Shown: positions 27,549 to 36,927, counted from the stretch's first letter. The stretch is DNA of 64,000 nucleotides from Pseudacidovorax sp. NFM-22 (GCF_021401245.1 NZ_JACBFY010000003.1:62001-126000); one strand, 5' to 3'. Program-made: numbers and translations. Notes: generated by a model from the letters alone, not told the origin.

Positions 27549-28445
27549 ATGCTGAAAGACGACATCCAGCGCGACTTCGATTCCCTGCGGCCTGGCCGCG
27601 CCGAAGCCGAAGGCGCCAGCCGCCGCACCGCCCTGAAGGCGGCGCTTGGCGTGGGCTATGCCGCCGCCACGCTGCCCATCGCTGCGCAGACCGCCATCCG
27701 CACGCCAGCCGATGGACTGCGTGCTGGACCGGTCAAGTTCACCGTGGCCGGCTTCGACGTGCCGGCCTATGCGGCGGCGCCGGAAGGCCGCGCGGGCCTG
27801 CCGGTGGTGTTGGTGGTGCAGGAGATCTTCGGCGTGCACGAGTACATCGCCGACACCTGCCGCCGTTTTGCCAAGCTGGGCTACCTGGCCATCGCGCCGG
27901 AGCTGTATGCGCGCCAGGGCGACCCGCGCGGCTACACCGACATCCCCAAGCTGATGGCCGAGGTGGTCTCCAAGGTGCCCGATGCGCAGGTCATGGCCGA
28001 CCTGGACGGCGCGCTGGCCTGGGCCGGCGCCAACGGGGGGGACACCAGCCGGGCCGGCATCACCGGCTTCTGCTGGGGTGGGCGGATCACCTGGCTCTAT
28101 GCGGCCACCGGCCGGGTCAAGGCCGGCGTCGCCTGGTACGGGCGTCTGGTGGGACAGGCCTCGCCGCTCACGCCGCGTCACCCGGTCGAGATCGCGGCCG
28201 AGCTCAAGGCGCCGGTGCTGGGCCTCTATGGCGGCAAGGACCAGGGCATCCCGCTGGATACGGTCGAGCAGATGAAGACCGCGCTGGCCGCCGGCTCGCC
28301 GGCGGCCCAGGCCTCGCAGTTCGTTGTCTATCCGGAGGCGGGCCATGCCTTCCATGCGGACTACCGGCCCAGCTACGTGCAAGGTGCCGCCGAGGACGGC
28401 TGGAAGCGCGCCACGGCCTGGTTCAAGGCCAACGGCGTGGCCTGA
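27549..28445 (+). CDS. Tat-exported dienelactone hydrolase family protein
   Basis: This 298-residue alpha/beta hydrolase has a twin-arginine signal at residues 24-47 (SRRTALK followed by a hydrophobic stretch and IAAQ). Catalytic residues expected for the family are Cys175 in GFCWGG, Asp231 and His266 in AGHAF, with Glu92 in QEIFGV. Dienelactone hydrolase opens lactones in chloroaromatic degradation; Tat-exported relatives have unproven substrates. An AAGGAAG site precedes the ATG. The gene ends ahead of a strong terminator. Confidence 0.85.
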   Translation: MLKDDIQRDFDSLRPGRAEAEGASRRTALKAALGVGYAAATLPIAAQTAIRTPADGLRAGPVKFTVAGFDVPAYAAAPEGRAGLPVVLVVQEIFGVHEYIADTCRRFAKLGYLAIAPELYARQGDPRGYTDIPKLMAEVVSKVPDAQVMADLDGALAWAGANGGDTSRAGITGFCWGGRITWLYAATGRVKAGVAWYGRLVGQASPLTPRHPVEIAAELKAPVLGLYGGKDQGIPLDTVEQMKTALAAGSPAAQASQFVVYPEAGHAFHADYRPSYVQGAAEDGWKRATAWFKANGVA

Positions 28446-28508
28446 GTGCCACGCGGGGCCGGGCCGCCGACAATGGCGCCCGCCCGCTGTCCTGACCCTC
28501 CCGCACGG

Positions 28509-28531
28509 GCCGCCTTCGGGCGGCTTTTTTT
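28509..28531 (+). terminator. Rho-independent terminator
   Basis: GCCGCC and GGCGGC pair around a TTCG tetraloop and are followed by seven T residues. It ends the dienelactone hydrolase transcript, 30 bases before the ZIP transporter gene. Confidence 0.9.
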
Positions 28532-28560
28532 CGTCATCCCTCCCGTTCGTCCGCCCCCCG

Positions 28561-29505
28561 ATGAAGCTGCTCCAGATCCTGCTCGCCACCCTCGTCACCG
28601 GCATCGGCAGCGTCTGGATCGCCGGCATGCTGCTGCGCCTGGGCGTGCGCGGACGGCCGCAGGACGCAGGCCATGGGCCGCAGCATCTGCTGAGCCTGGC
28701 CGCGGGCGCCTTGCTGGCGACGGCCTTCATGCACCTGCTGCCGGAGGCCTTCGAGAGCGGGCTGGAACCCTCGGTGCTGTTCGCCGTGCTGCTGGGCGGG
28801 CTGGTGCTCTTCTTCCTGCTCGACAAGGCCGAGCTGTGGCACCACGGGCATGAACACCACCACGGGCCCGTCGCGGACGCCCATGCGCACGCCGCGGCAC
28901 ATGGGCACGACCATCCGGGGCATGGGCCTCTTCATGCCCATGCCGTCGACAGCGCGGGCCACGACCACGCACATGCGCATGCACCGCGGGTCGGCGGCTG
29001 GGCCGTGCTGGCCGGCGACAGCGTGCACTGCTTCGGCGACGGCGTGCTCATCGCCTCCGCCTTCATGGCCGACACGCGGCTCGGCCTGCTGGCTGCGCTG
29101 TCGGTGCTGGCCCATGAGGTGCCGCACCATGTGGGTGACCTGGTGGTGATGCGACAGACCTCGCCGGATGCGCGCGCCGCGCTGATCAAGGTGTCCCTGG
29201 CGGGCACGGTGACCGCGCTGGGCGGCGTCCTGGGCTGGTGGCTGGTCGAGCGCTTGCACGGCTGGCTGCCGTACTTCCTGGTGCTGGCGTCCAGCAGCTT
29301 CGCCTACGTGGCGCTGGCCGATCTCATCCCCCAACTGCAGCGCAGGCTGGCCGCACGCCAGACGGTGCTGCAGGTGTTGTGGCTGCTGGCGGGCATCGTG
29401 CTGGTGACGGGGATCAGCCGCCTGTCCCATGGCGATGAGCATGGGCATGGGCACGATGAGGGAGTGGCGCCGCCCGTGAGCACTGCGCCCCCGCACACGC
29501 ACTGA
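28561..29505 (+). CDS. ZIP family divalent metal transporter
   Basis: This 314-residue inner-membrane protein has about eight membrane segments. The ZIP metal-site helices carry HCFGDGVLIASAF (near 156) and HEVPHHVGD (near 185). The loop between segments 3 and 4, residues 94-140, is extremely His-rich, and the C-terminus ends in another His cluster. ZIP proteins move zinc, iron or related ions into the cytoplasm. No Shine-Dalgarno is visible; the ATG falls where the first helix begins. It is convergent with a leftward run that includes a zinc-associated ABC cluster. Confidence 0.88.
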   Translation: MKLLQILLATLVTGIGSVWIAGMLLRLGVRGRPQDAGHGPQHLLSLAAGALLATAFMHLLPEAFESGLEPSVLFAVLLGGLVLFFLLDKAELWHHGHEHHHGPVADAHAHAAAHGHDHPGHGPLHAHAVDSAGHDHAHAHAPRVGGWAVLAGDSVHCFGDGVLIASAFMADTRLGLLAALSVLAHEVPHHVGDLVVMRQTSPDARAALIKVSLAGTVTALGGVLGWWLVERLHGWLPYFLVLASSSFAYVALADLIPQLQRRLAARQTVLQVLWLLAGIVLVTGISRLSHGDEHGHGHDEGVAPPVSTAPPHTH

Positions 29506-29576
29506 GGCGGTTTCCTGCGAGCCCAGACCGCCTGCGCCCGCGCCATGCTGGCCCTCAGGTGCGGCAGGCGCCGTGG

Positions 29577-31613
29577 TCAGGACGGCGGCTGTTCGCCCGG
29601 GCGCGGCGGCCGGCCCGGCCCAGGCGGCCCGTCCCGCCGTTCGCCGCCGTGCCCCGGCTGGGCCTCGCGGGCGCGCTGCTGCGCCTGCTGCTGTTGCTGA
29701 CGCATCTGCTCCTGCATCCGCTGCTGCGCCTCCCGCTGCTGTTGCCCGGCGCGCTCCTGCATCTGTTGCTGCTGCTGGCGCATCTGCTCCTGCGCCTGCT
29801 GCTGTTGGCGCCGGGCCTGCTCCTGCGCCTGTTGCTGCTGCTGGCGGACCTGCTCCTGGGCCTGCTGTTGCTGGCGGCGTGCCTGCTCCTGGGCTTGCTG
29901 CTGCTGTTGCCGCGCTTGCTCCTGGCGCTGCTCCTGTTGCCGGCGCATCTGGTCCTGGGCCTGCTGCTGCACCTGCTCCTGCTGTCGACGTGCCTGCTCC
30001 TGCATCTGTCGCTGCTGGTCGCGCATCTGCCCTTGCTGGCGGCCGCGTTCCGCCTGCGCCTGCCGCTGGTCCTGCTGGGCGCGAGCCTGCCGCTGCTGTT
30101 CTTCGGCGGCCTGTTGCTGGCGACGGGCCTGGTCCTGCTGCTGACGCTGCTGCATTTCCTGCTGGCGGCGTGCCATGTCCGCCTGCTGCCGTTGCGCCTC
30201 CTGCTGTTGGCGCTGCTGTTCGAGCTGGGCCTGGCGCATGCGGTCCTGCTGTTCGCGGCTTTGTGCCTGGGCCGCCTGCTGCCGCATCTGCATGTCCCGC
30301 TGCTGGTCGGCGAGCTGACGCTGCTGCTGGGCCTGCTGCCGCTGCATGTCGGCCACGCGGCGTTGCTCGTCGGCCTGACGTTGCGCCATCTCACGCATCT
30401 GCTGGTCGCGCTGCATCTGCTGCTGCATCAGTTGCGTCTGCCGCTGCTGCTCCTGGCTCTGGCGTGCGGCCTGCTCGGCCAACTCCCGCTGTTGCTGTTG
30501 CTGGACAGCCAGCATGCGTGGATCCGGACCGCCGGGGGGCGGGCCGCCCCACGGCCGAGGCGGGGGGCCATAGCCCGGTGCGGGCTGAGGCATGTAGATG
30601 TTGTTGTTGTAGACCACGGCCGGCCGTTGCCAGTTGGGCGGCGGCCGGTCGCGTCCCCAGCCGCCAGGCGGCGGGGGCGGCGGCGGGCTGCCCCAGCGCA
30701 GGTCCCAGTTGCGCCAGCCCCAGTCGTGCCGCTGCAGCGCCGAGCTGACGATGACACCGGCGCCGAAGGCCAGCGCGCCCACGACCACGGGCTGCACCGG
30801 CACGGGTTCGGCCACCTGCAGGGGCGGCGTGTAGCTGTAGCCGCTGTAATAGGGCACAGGCGCGCCGTACACGACCTGCGGGTCGTAGCGCGGCACATAG
30901 ACCACGTCGGGCTGGGCGGGCTCGATGGTGATGTAGGTCGGCGGCGGCTCCACCACCACCGGGGTGGACTGCACCACCACCCCCGGCTGCACCGTGACGG
31001 GTTGCGCCGGTGGCGCGCTGCTCTGCACCACCTTCAGCTGCGAACTGCTCTTGAGTTCTCCGGCGCTGCGGGCGCGCTGGCGCATGACCTGAATGGCGTT
31101 CATCACGTCCGTCGGGTCGTTGTAGTAGGCCTGACCCAGGGCCGTGGTCCACGCGACGTTGCCGGCCATCTGGTCCAGCACGCGCCGGAATGCGGTCAGC
31201 CCCTTCACGCTCGGATCCCAGGGCTGCTGGTTGGCGGCATCGGCCAGCGGGCCTGCCTTGAGTTGCTGGTTCTGCATCAGCCACTGGTGGGCGGCGGTCA
31301 CCTGGTCGGGATAGGTGGAGGCGGCCAGTACCTGGGCCACCAGCTTGTCCGGGTACAGCGCGATGGGCGCCACCAGCCGATACAGCGCATTGGCCGAAGG
31401 TGGCGTGTAGGCCGCAGGAACCGGCGCGGCGGCTGGGGCGGCCTGGGCTGCGGGGGCAGGGGCCGGAGCGGGTGCCTGGGCTTCGGGCGACGGCGACGTC
31501 TGGTTGCAGGCGCCGAGCGCCAGGGCCAGCGTCAGGGCCGCCCAGAGCGGGCGGGGGGTGGCGGCCGCGCGCGATGGCTGCGGCGCGGCGGCAAGGAATG
31601 ACAAAGCGGGCAT
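29577..31613 (-). CDS. DUF3300 lipoprotein with Gln-rich hendecad coiled coil
   Basis: This 678-residue protein has a lipoprotein signal with lipidation Cys36 in LALGAC and an Ala/Pro-rich spacer. A DUF3300 domain spans about residues 75-260 (YRLVAPIALYPDKLVAQVL at its start), followed by a short hydrophobic stretch and a Pro/Gly-rich region. From about residue 365 to 645 it is Gln/Arg/Met-rich coiled coil. Near the end 11-residue repeats of the form QEQARRQQQQA recur about six times. DUF3300 has no known function. The gene lies 214 bp downstream of the DUF3299 gene in the same direction and may form its own transcript. Confidence 0.85.
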   Translation of the reverse strand: MPALSFLAAAPQPSRAAATPRPLWAALTLALALGACNQTSPSPEAQAPAPAPAPAAQAAPAAAPVPAAYTPPSANALYRLVAPIALYPDKLVAQVLAASTYPDQVTAAHQWLMQNQQLKAGPLADAANQQPWDPSVKGLTAFRRVLDQMAGNVAWTTALGQAYYNDPTDVMNAIQVMRQRARSAGELKSSSQLKVVQSSAPPAQPVTVQPGVVVQSTPVVVEPPPTYITIEPAQPDVVYVPRYDPQVVYGAPVPYYSGYSYTPPLQVAEPVPVQPVVVGALAFGAGVIVSSALQRHDWGWRNWDLRWGSPPPPPPPGGWGRDRPPPNWQRPAVVYNNNIYMPQPAPGYGPPPRPWGGPPPGGPDPRMLAVQQQQQRELAEQAARQSQEQQRQTQLMQQQMQRDQQMREMAQRQADEQRRVADMQRQQAQQQRQLADQQRDMQMRQQAAQAQSREQQDRMRQAQLEQQRQQQEAQRQQADMARRQQEMQQRQQQDQARRQQQAAEEQQRQARAQQDQRQAQAERGRQQGQMRDQQRQMQEQARRQQEQVQQQAQDQMRRQQEQRQEQARQQQQQAQEQARRQQQQAQEQVRQQQQQAQEQARRQQQQAQEQMRQQQQQMQERAGQQQREAQQRMQEQMRQQQQQAQQRAREAQPGHGGERRDGPPGPGRPPRPGEQPPS

Positions 31614-31827
31614 GGTTGGAAGTCCCCATCGGTCGGAAGGACGAGAAGTCCTGCCGGTTCCTGGTCAACGGCGCCGCATCTGTCGCGGTGCACCCGCGGC
31701 GCCTCGGCTGTGTGACCAGTGGTGTCGATGAGTTTCCGGTGCTGGCAGGCAGTCGCTGCCAGCGTCGCCCGCGCAAACCTGTAGGTCGCGGCGGCCATAC
31801 GACCTGCGGGAAGCTGACCTGCGGGCC

Positions 31828-32433
31828 CTACTTGCCGCTCTCGGTGTACTTGGTGACGGCTTCGGCCGTCATGCTGTAGCCGCTGGCGCCCATCATCGAG
31901 TCGTTGCGCTCGGTGCGCAGCGGGCCGCTGACCCACACGGCGTCCATGGCGCGAAACTTGACCGGCGTGCGCGGCCGCACGTGCAGGATCTGGTTGGCCG
32001 GCGGCGGCGGCGTGTGGATGCAGGCGCCGAAGTAGGGAACCAGCAGAAACTCGCTCACCAGCCCCTTGCTTTCCTCCAGCGGCACCACGAAGCCCGGCAG
32101 CCGCACCTGCACGCCGTTGAGGGCGGCGTTGGTGGGGGCGTTGTTGAGCACGTCCTGCATCTTCTGCAGCAGCTCGGCGGCGCGGGGGTCGTTGTCCTCG
32201 AGCTTGCCGAGGTCGATGTCCTTGAAGTCCTTGGAGGGGTCCCAGCCCGGTGGCACCAGCTCGACCCAGGTGATCTGCTTGGCGCCCGCGGCGGGCTTGG
32301 CAGGGCTGCTGCTCTTGCCGCCCAGCGGATTGGTGGCCGTGGTGGCCTCGGGCGCCGGGCCGGCGGCCTGGGCCGAGGCCATCACGAAGGCGGCCGCAAG
32401 GCCGGCGAGCAGGGAGCGCGAAGAAGCGGTCAT
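31828..32433 (-). CDS. DUF3299 domain periplasmic protein
   Basis: This 201-residue protein has a signal peptide (cleavage near residue 23, AQA). A C-terminal DUF3299 region runs from about ITWVELVPPGWDP, with VRLPGFVVPLEE and LLVPYFGACIHTPPPPANQ. It follows the ABC permease gene by 4 bases, so it belongs to the same operon as the ZrgA-like protein, ATPase and permease. DUF3299 proteins accompany this ABC cluster in other proteobacteria. A role in periplasmic metal handling is inferred from context only. Confidence 0.82.
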   Translation of the reverse strand: MTASSRSLLAGLAAAFVMASAQAAGPAPEATTATNPLGGKSSSPAKPAAGAKQITWVELVPPGWDPSKDFKDIDLGKLEDNDPRAAELLQKMQDVLNNAPTNAALNGVQVRLPGFVVPLEESKGLVSEFLLVPYFGACIHTPPPPANQILHVRPRTPVKFRAMDAVWVSGPLRTERNDSMMGASGYSMTAEAVTKYTESGK

Positions 32434-32437
32434 GTCA

Positions 32438-33697
32438 TCAGATCCTGGGAGAGAGCCCGTCGGCCAGCGACAGGCGATAGGCCCGCCAGCCCGGCAGCAG
32501 GCTGGCCAGCCAGCCGGCGGCCAGCAGGGCGCCGAGCAAGGTCCATTCGTTCAGTGTAGGAGCCGAGATCGTCAGCGCGAGCCCGTAGGTCGATTGCAGC
32601 CACGGCCCCAGCAGGGCCAGTGCGACGGCCGCGGCGATGGCGCCGAGCAACACGCCCAGCGCGGTGACCAGCGCCCCTTCCAGCGCCAGCAGCGCCAGCA
32701 CGTGCCGTGCCCCCGCGCCCACGGCGCGCAGCACGGCCAGCTCGCGGCGGCGCTCGTTCAGGCCGGCCAGCACCACCGACACCAGCCCCGCCAGGCTGAC
32801 GATGCCCACCAGGCCCGACAGCACCAGCAACGCCTTCTCGCCCACGCCCACCACCTGCCACAGCTCGTCCAGCGCCACGCCGGGCAGGATGGCCATCAGC
32901 GGCTCCTCGGTGTAGCCGGCCACCCATCGCTGCACGGCGAAGACGGCGGCGCGGCTCTTGAGGCCCACCAGAGCGGCCGTCACGTTCTTGGGGCTGAGGT
33001 CGAACTTGCGCACCTGCTCGGCCGGGATCTTGATGCCCGGCATGGGCACGCCGGCCACCCAGTCGAGGTGGATGGCCTGCATCGCCTCCAGGCCGATGTG
33101 CACCGTGCGGTCCACCGGCGTGCCGGTGCGCGCCAGGATGCCGACCACGGTGAAGGGCTTGTCGGCATGCTCGGGCGAGAGTTCGCCGCTGCCATGCGAC
33201 AGCGTGATCTTCTGGCCCAGGCGGTAGCCCAACTGCCCGGCCACGTCGGCGCCCAGCACCGCGTCGAAGAGCTGCTCGAAGGGTTTGCCCTCGCGCATGG
33301 CGAGCGGCTGGCGGTCGCCGTAGTGGAAGCGGCTGAAGTACTCGGGCGTGGTGGCCAGCACCGGAAAGCCGTGGTGCGAATCGCCCAGCGAGATCGGCAC
33401 CACCCAGGCCACGCCGCGGTGGGCCTGCAGGTCCTGCACGCTCTTCCAGCCCATGTTGTTGGTGGCGGCGCCGATGCGGAACACCGAGTACAGCAGCAGC
33501 TGCGTGCTGCCGGTGCGGGCGCCGACGATCAGGTCGGTGCCCGAGACGGCCGACGAGAAGTTGTCGCGCAGCTCGGTGCGGATACGCTCCACGCCCAGCA
33601 GCAGCAGCGTCGACAGCGCGATGGAGAACACCGTGAGCGCCAGCGTGAAGCGCCGGTTCCAGGCGCTGCGGGCGGCGATGGCGAGCAGCGTCTTCAT
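32438..33697 (-). CDS. FtsX/MacB-type ABC transporter permease
   Basis: This 419-residue membrane protein has one N-terminal helix, a large periplasmic domain (about 45-265) and three C-terminal helices, the layout of MacB/LolCE/FtsX permeases. Its start overlaps the ATPase stop as ATGA. Such permeases usually drive periplasmic machines or export rather than importing through a channel. This sits oddly with the zinc-uptake role suggested for the cluster. Partners are the ATPase upstream and probably the ZrgA-like and DUF3299 proteins. Confidence 0.85.
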   Translation of the reverse strand: MKTLLAIAARSAWNRRFTLALTVFSIALSTLLLLGVERIRTELRDNFSSAVSGTDLIVGARTGSTQLLLYSVFRIGAATNNMGWKSVQDLQAHRGVAWVVPISLGDSHHGFPVLATTPEYFSRFHYGDRQPLAMREGKPFEQLFDAVLGADVAGQLGYRLGQKITLSHGSGELSPEHADKPFTVVGILARTGTPVDRTVHIGLEAMQAIHLDWVAGVPMPGIKIPAEQVRKFDLSPKNVTAALVGLKSRAAVFAVQRWVAGYTEEPLMAILPGVALDELWQVVGVGEKALLVLSGLVGIVSLAGLVSVVLAGLNERRRELAVLRAVGAGARHVLALLALEGALVTALGVLLGAIAAAVALALLGPWLQSTYGLALTISAPTLNEWTLLGALLAAGWLASLLPGWRAYRLSLADGLSPRI

Positions 33698-34398
33698 GCG
33701 GCGGAAGCGGCAACGGCCGTTGCGGCCTTGTTGAGCGAGGGCAGGTGCAGTTGGCGCGCGAAGCGCTGCGCGATGCGCGGGTCGTGGCTCACCAGCACCA
33801 GCGCGCTGCCGGCCTCCTGGCAGGCGGCCATGAGCGTGTCGAGGAAGGCCTCGCGGCGCTCCTCGTCCAGTGCGGAGGTCGGTTCGTCGGCGATCACCAG
33901 CTCGGGCCGGCCGACCAGCGCGCGCGCCGCGGCCACGCGCTGCTGCTGGCCCACCGACAGCTGCAGGGCGCTGCGGTTCCAGAGCGTGGCGTCCAGGCCC
34001 ATGCGGGCCAGCAGCGCCTCGGCCTGCGCGCGCGATCCCTCGGCCCGGCGGCGCGGCGAGAAGCGCAGCGGCAGCAGCACGTTGTCCATCACGCTCAGGT
34101 ACGGCAGCAGGTTGAACTGCTGGAAGATGTAGCCCACGTGGTCCACGCGCCGGCGGTCGCGGGCGCTGCCGCCCAGGCGCGACCAGTCCTGGCCAAGCAG
34201 CTGCACCTCGCCGGTATCGGCCAGCAGCACGCCCGCCAGCAGCGACAGGAGCGTGCTCTTGCCGCAGCCACTGGGGCCGTACAGGAAGACGGGCTCGTCG
34301 GCCGCCACAGCCAGGTGGTCGATGTCGATGCAGGGCGCGGCCGCGCCAGGCCAGCCGAAGCGCAGGCCCCGGGCTTCGAGGACGGGAGCGGCGCTCAC
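33694..34398 (-). CDS. ABC transporter ATP-binding protein, MacB/LolD type
   Basis: This 234-residue ATPase has Walker A GPSGCGKST, the Q-loop FQQFNLLPYLSVMDN, a signature-like LSVGQQQRVAAARAL and Walker B VIADEPTSALDEE. The signature has Val-Gly instead of Gly-Gly. A GTG start at 34398 was chosen because it overlaps the upstream gene's stop as GTGA and begins the conserved N-terminus. It powers the FtsX-type permease encoded next. Confidence 0.87.
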   Translation of the reverse strand: MSAAPVLEARGLRFGWPGAAAPCIDIDHLAVAADEPVFLYGPSGCGKSTLLSLLAGVLLADTGEVQLLGQDWSRLGGSARDRRRVDHVGYIFQQFNLLPYLSVMDNVLLPLRFSPRRRAEGSRAQAEALLARMGLDATLWNRSALQLSVGQQQRVAAARALVGRPELVIADEPTSALDEERREAFLDTLMAACQEAGSALVLVSHDPRIAQRFARQLHLPSLNKAATAVAASAA

Positions 34399-35027
34399 TT
34401 GTCCCAGGTCAGCCGCGTGGCGGGACGGCGCAGCACGCGCTTGAACTGGCCCTGCGGCGCGACGATCTCGGATTCGATCTGCCGCAGGTTCTTGAAGGCG
34501 TCGAAGAGTTGCACCTCGACGTAGCGGGCGCGCGCGGCGTCGACGCAGTTGAAGGCGAAGCTGGCGTCCAGGTCGGCATGGTCGACGTCCTCCGCGGGTT
34601 TCGCAGCGGGTTTGGCGGCGGCCTTGGCATCGCCAGCCTTGGCGCTGGCCGCTGGCTTGGTCTCGGTCGGCTTGTCGCCGCTGAGCACCGGCGAATCGAG
34701 CTGGACCGGACCGAGCTTGCAGCCGGCTGCCGGATCGATCACGAAGAGCTGGTCGGCGGCGCGCAGGCGCTTCGTCATGCTGGCCACGGCCTCGCGCTCG
34801 GCATCGGTGCGCGGCGCGCGCTCGAAGCCGAGCAGGCTGTCCAGCGGGGCTTCCATCTCGATGGTGACGGCGGTGCCTTCGATGGCGATGTCCAACTCCA
34901 GCTTGCCGTGTACATGGGCATGCTGGGCGCGGGGGGCGGGCTTCTGCTGCGCCAGGGCGGGTGCCGCGGCGGTCGCAAGGCCCAGGGCGAGCAGGGCGGT
35001 GAGGCGTCGAACGGTCATGCGGATCAT
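34395..35027 (-). CDS. zrgA: DUF2796 protein, ZrgA-like zinc-associated receptor
   Basis: This 210-residue periplasmic protein has a signal peptide ending APALAQ. HAHVHGKLELDIAIEG follows immediately, a His-rich start typical of DUF2796/ZrgA. The middle is Lys/Ala-rich (about 125-150) and ends in EDVDHADLDASFAF. ZrgA is part of a zinc-acquisition cluster in Vibrio, recalled from the literature. ATG codons at 35027 and 35018 and a GTG at 35036 overlapping the upstream stop are all possible. It is translationally coupled to the ATPase by a GTGA overlap. Confidence 0.8.
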   Translation of the reverse strand: MIRMTVRRLTALLALGLATAAAPALAQQKPAPRAQHAHVHGKLELDIAIEGTAVTIEMEAPLDSLLGFERAPRTDAEREAVASMTKRLRAADQLFVIDPAAGCKLGPVQLDSPVLSGDKPTETKPAASAKAGDAKAAAKPAAKPAEDVDHADLDASFAFNCVDAARARYVEVQLFDAFKNLRQIESEIVAPQGQFKRVLRRPATRLTWDK

Positions 35028-35032
35028 GCGGA

Positions 35033-35941
35033 TCACGGGTTGGGGCCTTGCCGGGTGGGCAGGCCGGGGGTGTTGCTCCATTCGCTCCAGCTGCCGGCAT
35101 ACAGCGCGGGCTCGGGCAGGCCGGCGATGCGAGCGGCCAGCACATTGGGCACGGCGCTGACGCCGCTGCCGCAGTGGTGGATCGCGCCCGTGGCTGCACG
35201 TTCGCCCAGCAGCGCCTCGAACTCGGCGCGCAGCTGTGCGGCGGGCTTGAAGCGGCCTTCCGGTCCGATGTTGTCCACGAAGGGCCGGTTCAGCGCGCCG
35301 GGGATGTGACCGGCGATCGGGTCCAGCGGTTCCACCTCGCCGCGGTAGCGCGGGGCGGCACGGGCATCGACGATGGGGGTGGCGCCGCTGTCCATGGCGG
35401 CGCGGACCGCGGCGGTGTCGACCAGCTTCACGCGCGGCTCGCCCAGCACGAAGTTGCTCTGGAAGTGCGCCGGCTCCTCGCCGCTGGCAACCGGGAGGCC
35501 CGCGGCCTGCCAGGCCTGCAGGCCGCCGTCGAGCACCGCCGTCGCGGCATGGCCGGCCCACTGCAGCATCCACCACAGGCGGCCGCAATAGTTGGCGCCG
35601 TTGCGGTCGTAGACCACGGCCTGCATGTCGTTGGCAAAGCCGATGCTGCCGAGCCAGGCGGCAAAGCGTTCGCGGCTGGGCAGCGGATGGCGGCCGCCGG
35701 AGGCCGGCCGGTCGGCCTCGTGCGCGACCATCACGCGGCCGTCGTGGCCGGGGGCACCGTGGCGCGCACTGAGGTGCTGGTCCAGGTCGGCATGCAGCGC
35801 GCCGGGGATGTGGGACTGCAGCCAGGCCTCATGGCCGGCCTGCGGCTTCATCAGGTCGAAGCTGCAGTCGAAGATCATGAGCCGCGCATGGCTGTCCTGC
35901 AGCGCGCGCAGCTGGTCGACGGAAATGAGGGTGTCGTGCAT
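35033..35941 (-). CDS. sseA: Thiosulfate/3-mercaptopyruvate sulfurtransferase
   Basis: This 302-residue protein has two rhodanese domains. The active-site loop CGSGVSA places the persulfide-forming Cys at residue 257. The CGSG start of that loop resembles mercaptopyruvate sulfurtransferases rather than thiosulfate rhodaneses. The enzyme moves sulfur from 3-mercaptopyruvate or thiosulfate to acceptors such as cyanide or thiols. The stop lies next to or overlaps the ZrgA-like gene, so they may share a transcript without a metabolic link. Confidence 0.88.
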   Translation of the reverse strand: MHDTLISVDQLRALQDSHARLMIFDCSFDLMKPQAGHEAWLQSHIPGALHADLDQHLSARHGAPGHDGRVMVAHEADRPASGGRHPLPSRERFAAWLGSIGFANDMQAVVYDRNGANYCGRLWWMLQWAGHAATAVLDGGLQAWQAAGLPVASGEEPAHFQSNFVLGEPRVKLVDTAAVRAAMDSGATPIVDARAAPRYRGEVEPLDPIAGHIPGALNRPFVDNIGPEGRFKPAAQLRAEFEALLGERAATGAIHHCGSGVSAVPNVLAARIAGLPEPALYAGSWSEWSNTPGLPTRQGPNP

Positions 35942-36003
35942 CGGCAAGGCTCCGAAGGCGAAGCCGCCATTGTGGCGCCGGAGCCTGCCCGGCGCCTGAG
36001 TGG

Positions 36004-36927
36004 TCAGTGCTCTTCGGCCGGCGCCTTGGGCACCGCGCGCTGGCGCAGCACGGTGGCCGCGATGCCGCTGCCGATGATCAGCGCGATGCCGCCCCAGCCC
36101 GCCGCGTCGATGCGGTCGCCGAAGAGCAGCACGCTGTAGACGGCCGCGAACACGATGCCCGAGTACTGGAGGTTGGCCACCACCAGCGTGGCCGCCTGCG
36201 TCTTCGCGCTGGCATAGGCGCGGGTGAGGCACAACTGCCCCAGGGCGGCGAGCACGCCCACCGGCAGCAGCCAGATGGCATGCGACCACGACCAGGCCGA
36301 CCAGCCGGTGAACAGCGTCCACAGCAGCCCGGCCACCGTGGAGCCGACGGCGAAGTAGAAGACCGTGCGCGTCTCCGGCTCGCCGATGCGCGACAGCGCG
36401 ATCACCTGCATGTACGCAAAGGCCGCGGACATGCCCGACAGCAGCCCGATCAGGCCCGCGAAGGCGTCGGTGCCGTGCACCGAGGGTTTGAGCAGCAGCA
36501 CCACCCCCGCGAAGCCGGCCAGCACCGTGAGTGCCAGCGGGCCCTGCATGGGCGGCAGCGGCACCCGTCCGCCACGGCCCGGCACGGGCGCCCAGGCCAG
36601 CAGCGCACCGCCCACCAGGAAGGCCGCAACCCAGATGCTGCTCATGTAGTTGAGCGTCATGGCCGTGGCCAGCGGCAGTTTGGCGATGGCATACCACCAG
36701 GCACCCAGCGAGGCCGTGCCGATCACGCTGCGCCAGGCATGCATGCCCGGGTAGCGCGTGGCCAGCGACACCTTCTGGCGCCGCGCCAGTACGGCGATGA
36801 AGATCATGCCGATCACCCCGCGCCAGAACACCAGCTCGCCGCTGGTGAACCAAGCCGAGGCGATCTTCACGCACACGCCCATGGTCGCGAAGAACAGGGC
36901 CGAAGCGACCATCCAGAGGCTTTGCAT
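36004..36927 (-). CDS. EamA family (DMT) transporter
   Basis: This 307-residue inner-membrane protein has ten predicted helices in two EamA repeats. The first repeat starts at the N-terminus with WMVASALFFATMGVCVKIAS and the second near residue 160. Members export amino acids, purines or other metabolites; the substrate here is unknown. The ATG at 36927 begins the first helix. It lies 50 bases downstream of the Rieske oxygenase gene and 62 bases upstream of the sulfurtransferase gene. Confidence 0.85.
   Translation of the reverse strand: MQSLWMVASALFFATMGVCVKIASAWFTSGELVFWRGVIGMIFIAVLARRQKVSLATRYPGMHAWRSVIGTASLGAWWYAIAKLPLATAMTLNYMSSIWVAAFLVGGALLAWAPVPGRGGRVPLPPMQGPLALTVLAGFAGVVLLLKPSVHGTDAFAGLIGLLSGMSAAFAYMQVIALSRIGEPETRTVFYFAVGSTVAGLLWTLFTGWSAWSWSHAIWLLPVGVLAALGQLCLTRAYASAKTQAATLVVANLQYSGIVFAAVYSVLLFGDRIDAAGWGGIALIIGSGIAATVLRQRAVPKAPAEEH

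Noticed and set aside
29559-31601. Very long Leu-rich open frame on the plus strand opposite the DUF3300 gene
   Set aside because: It is the mirror of Gln codons (CAG/CTG) in the real gene. It has no ribosome-binding site or recognisable domain, and its repeats copy the Gln repeats.
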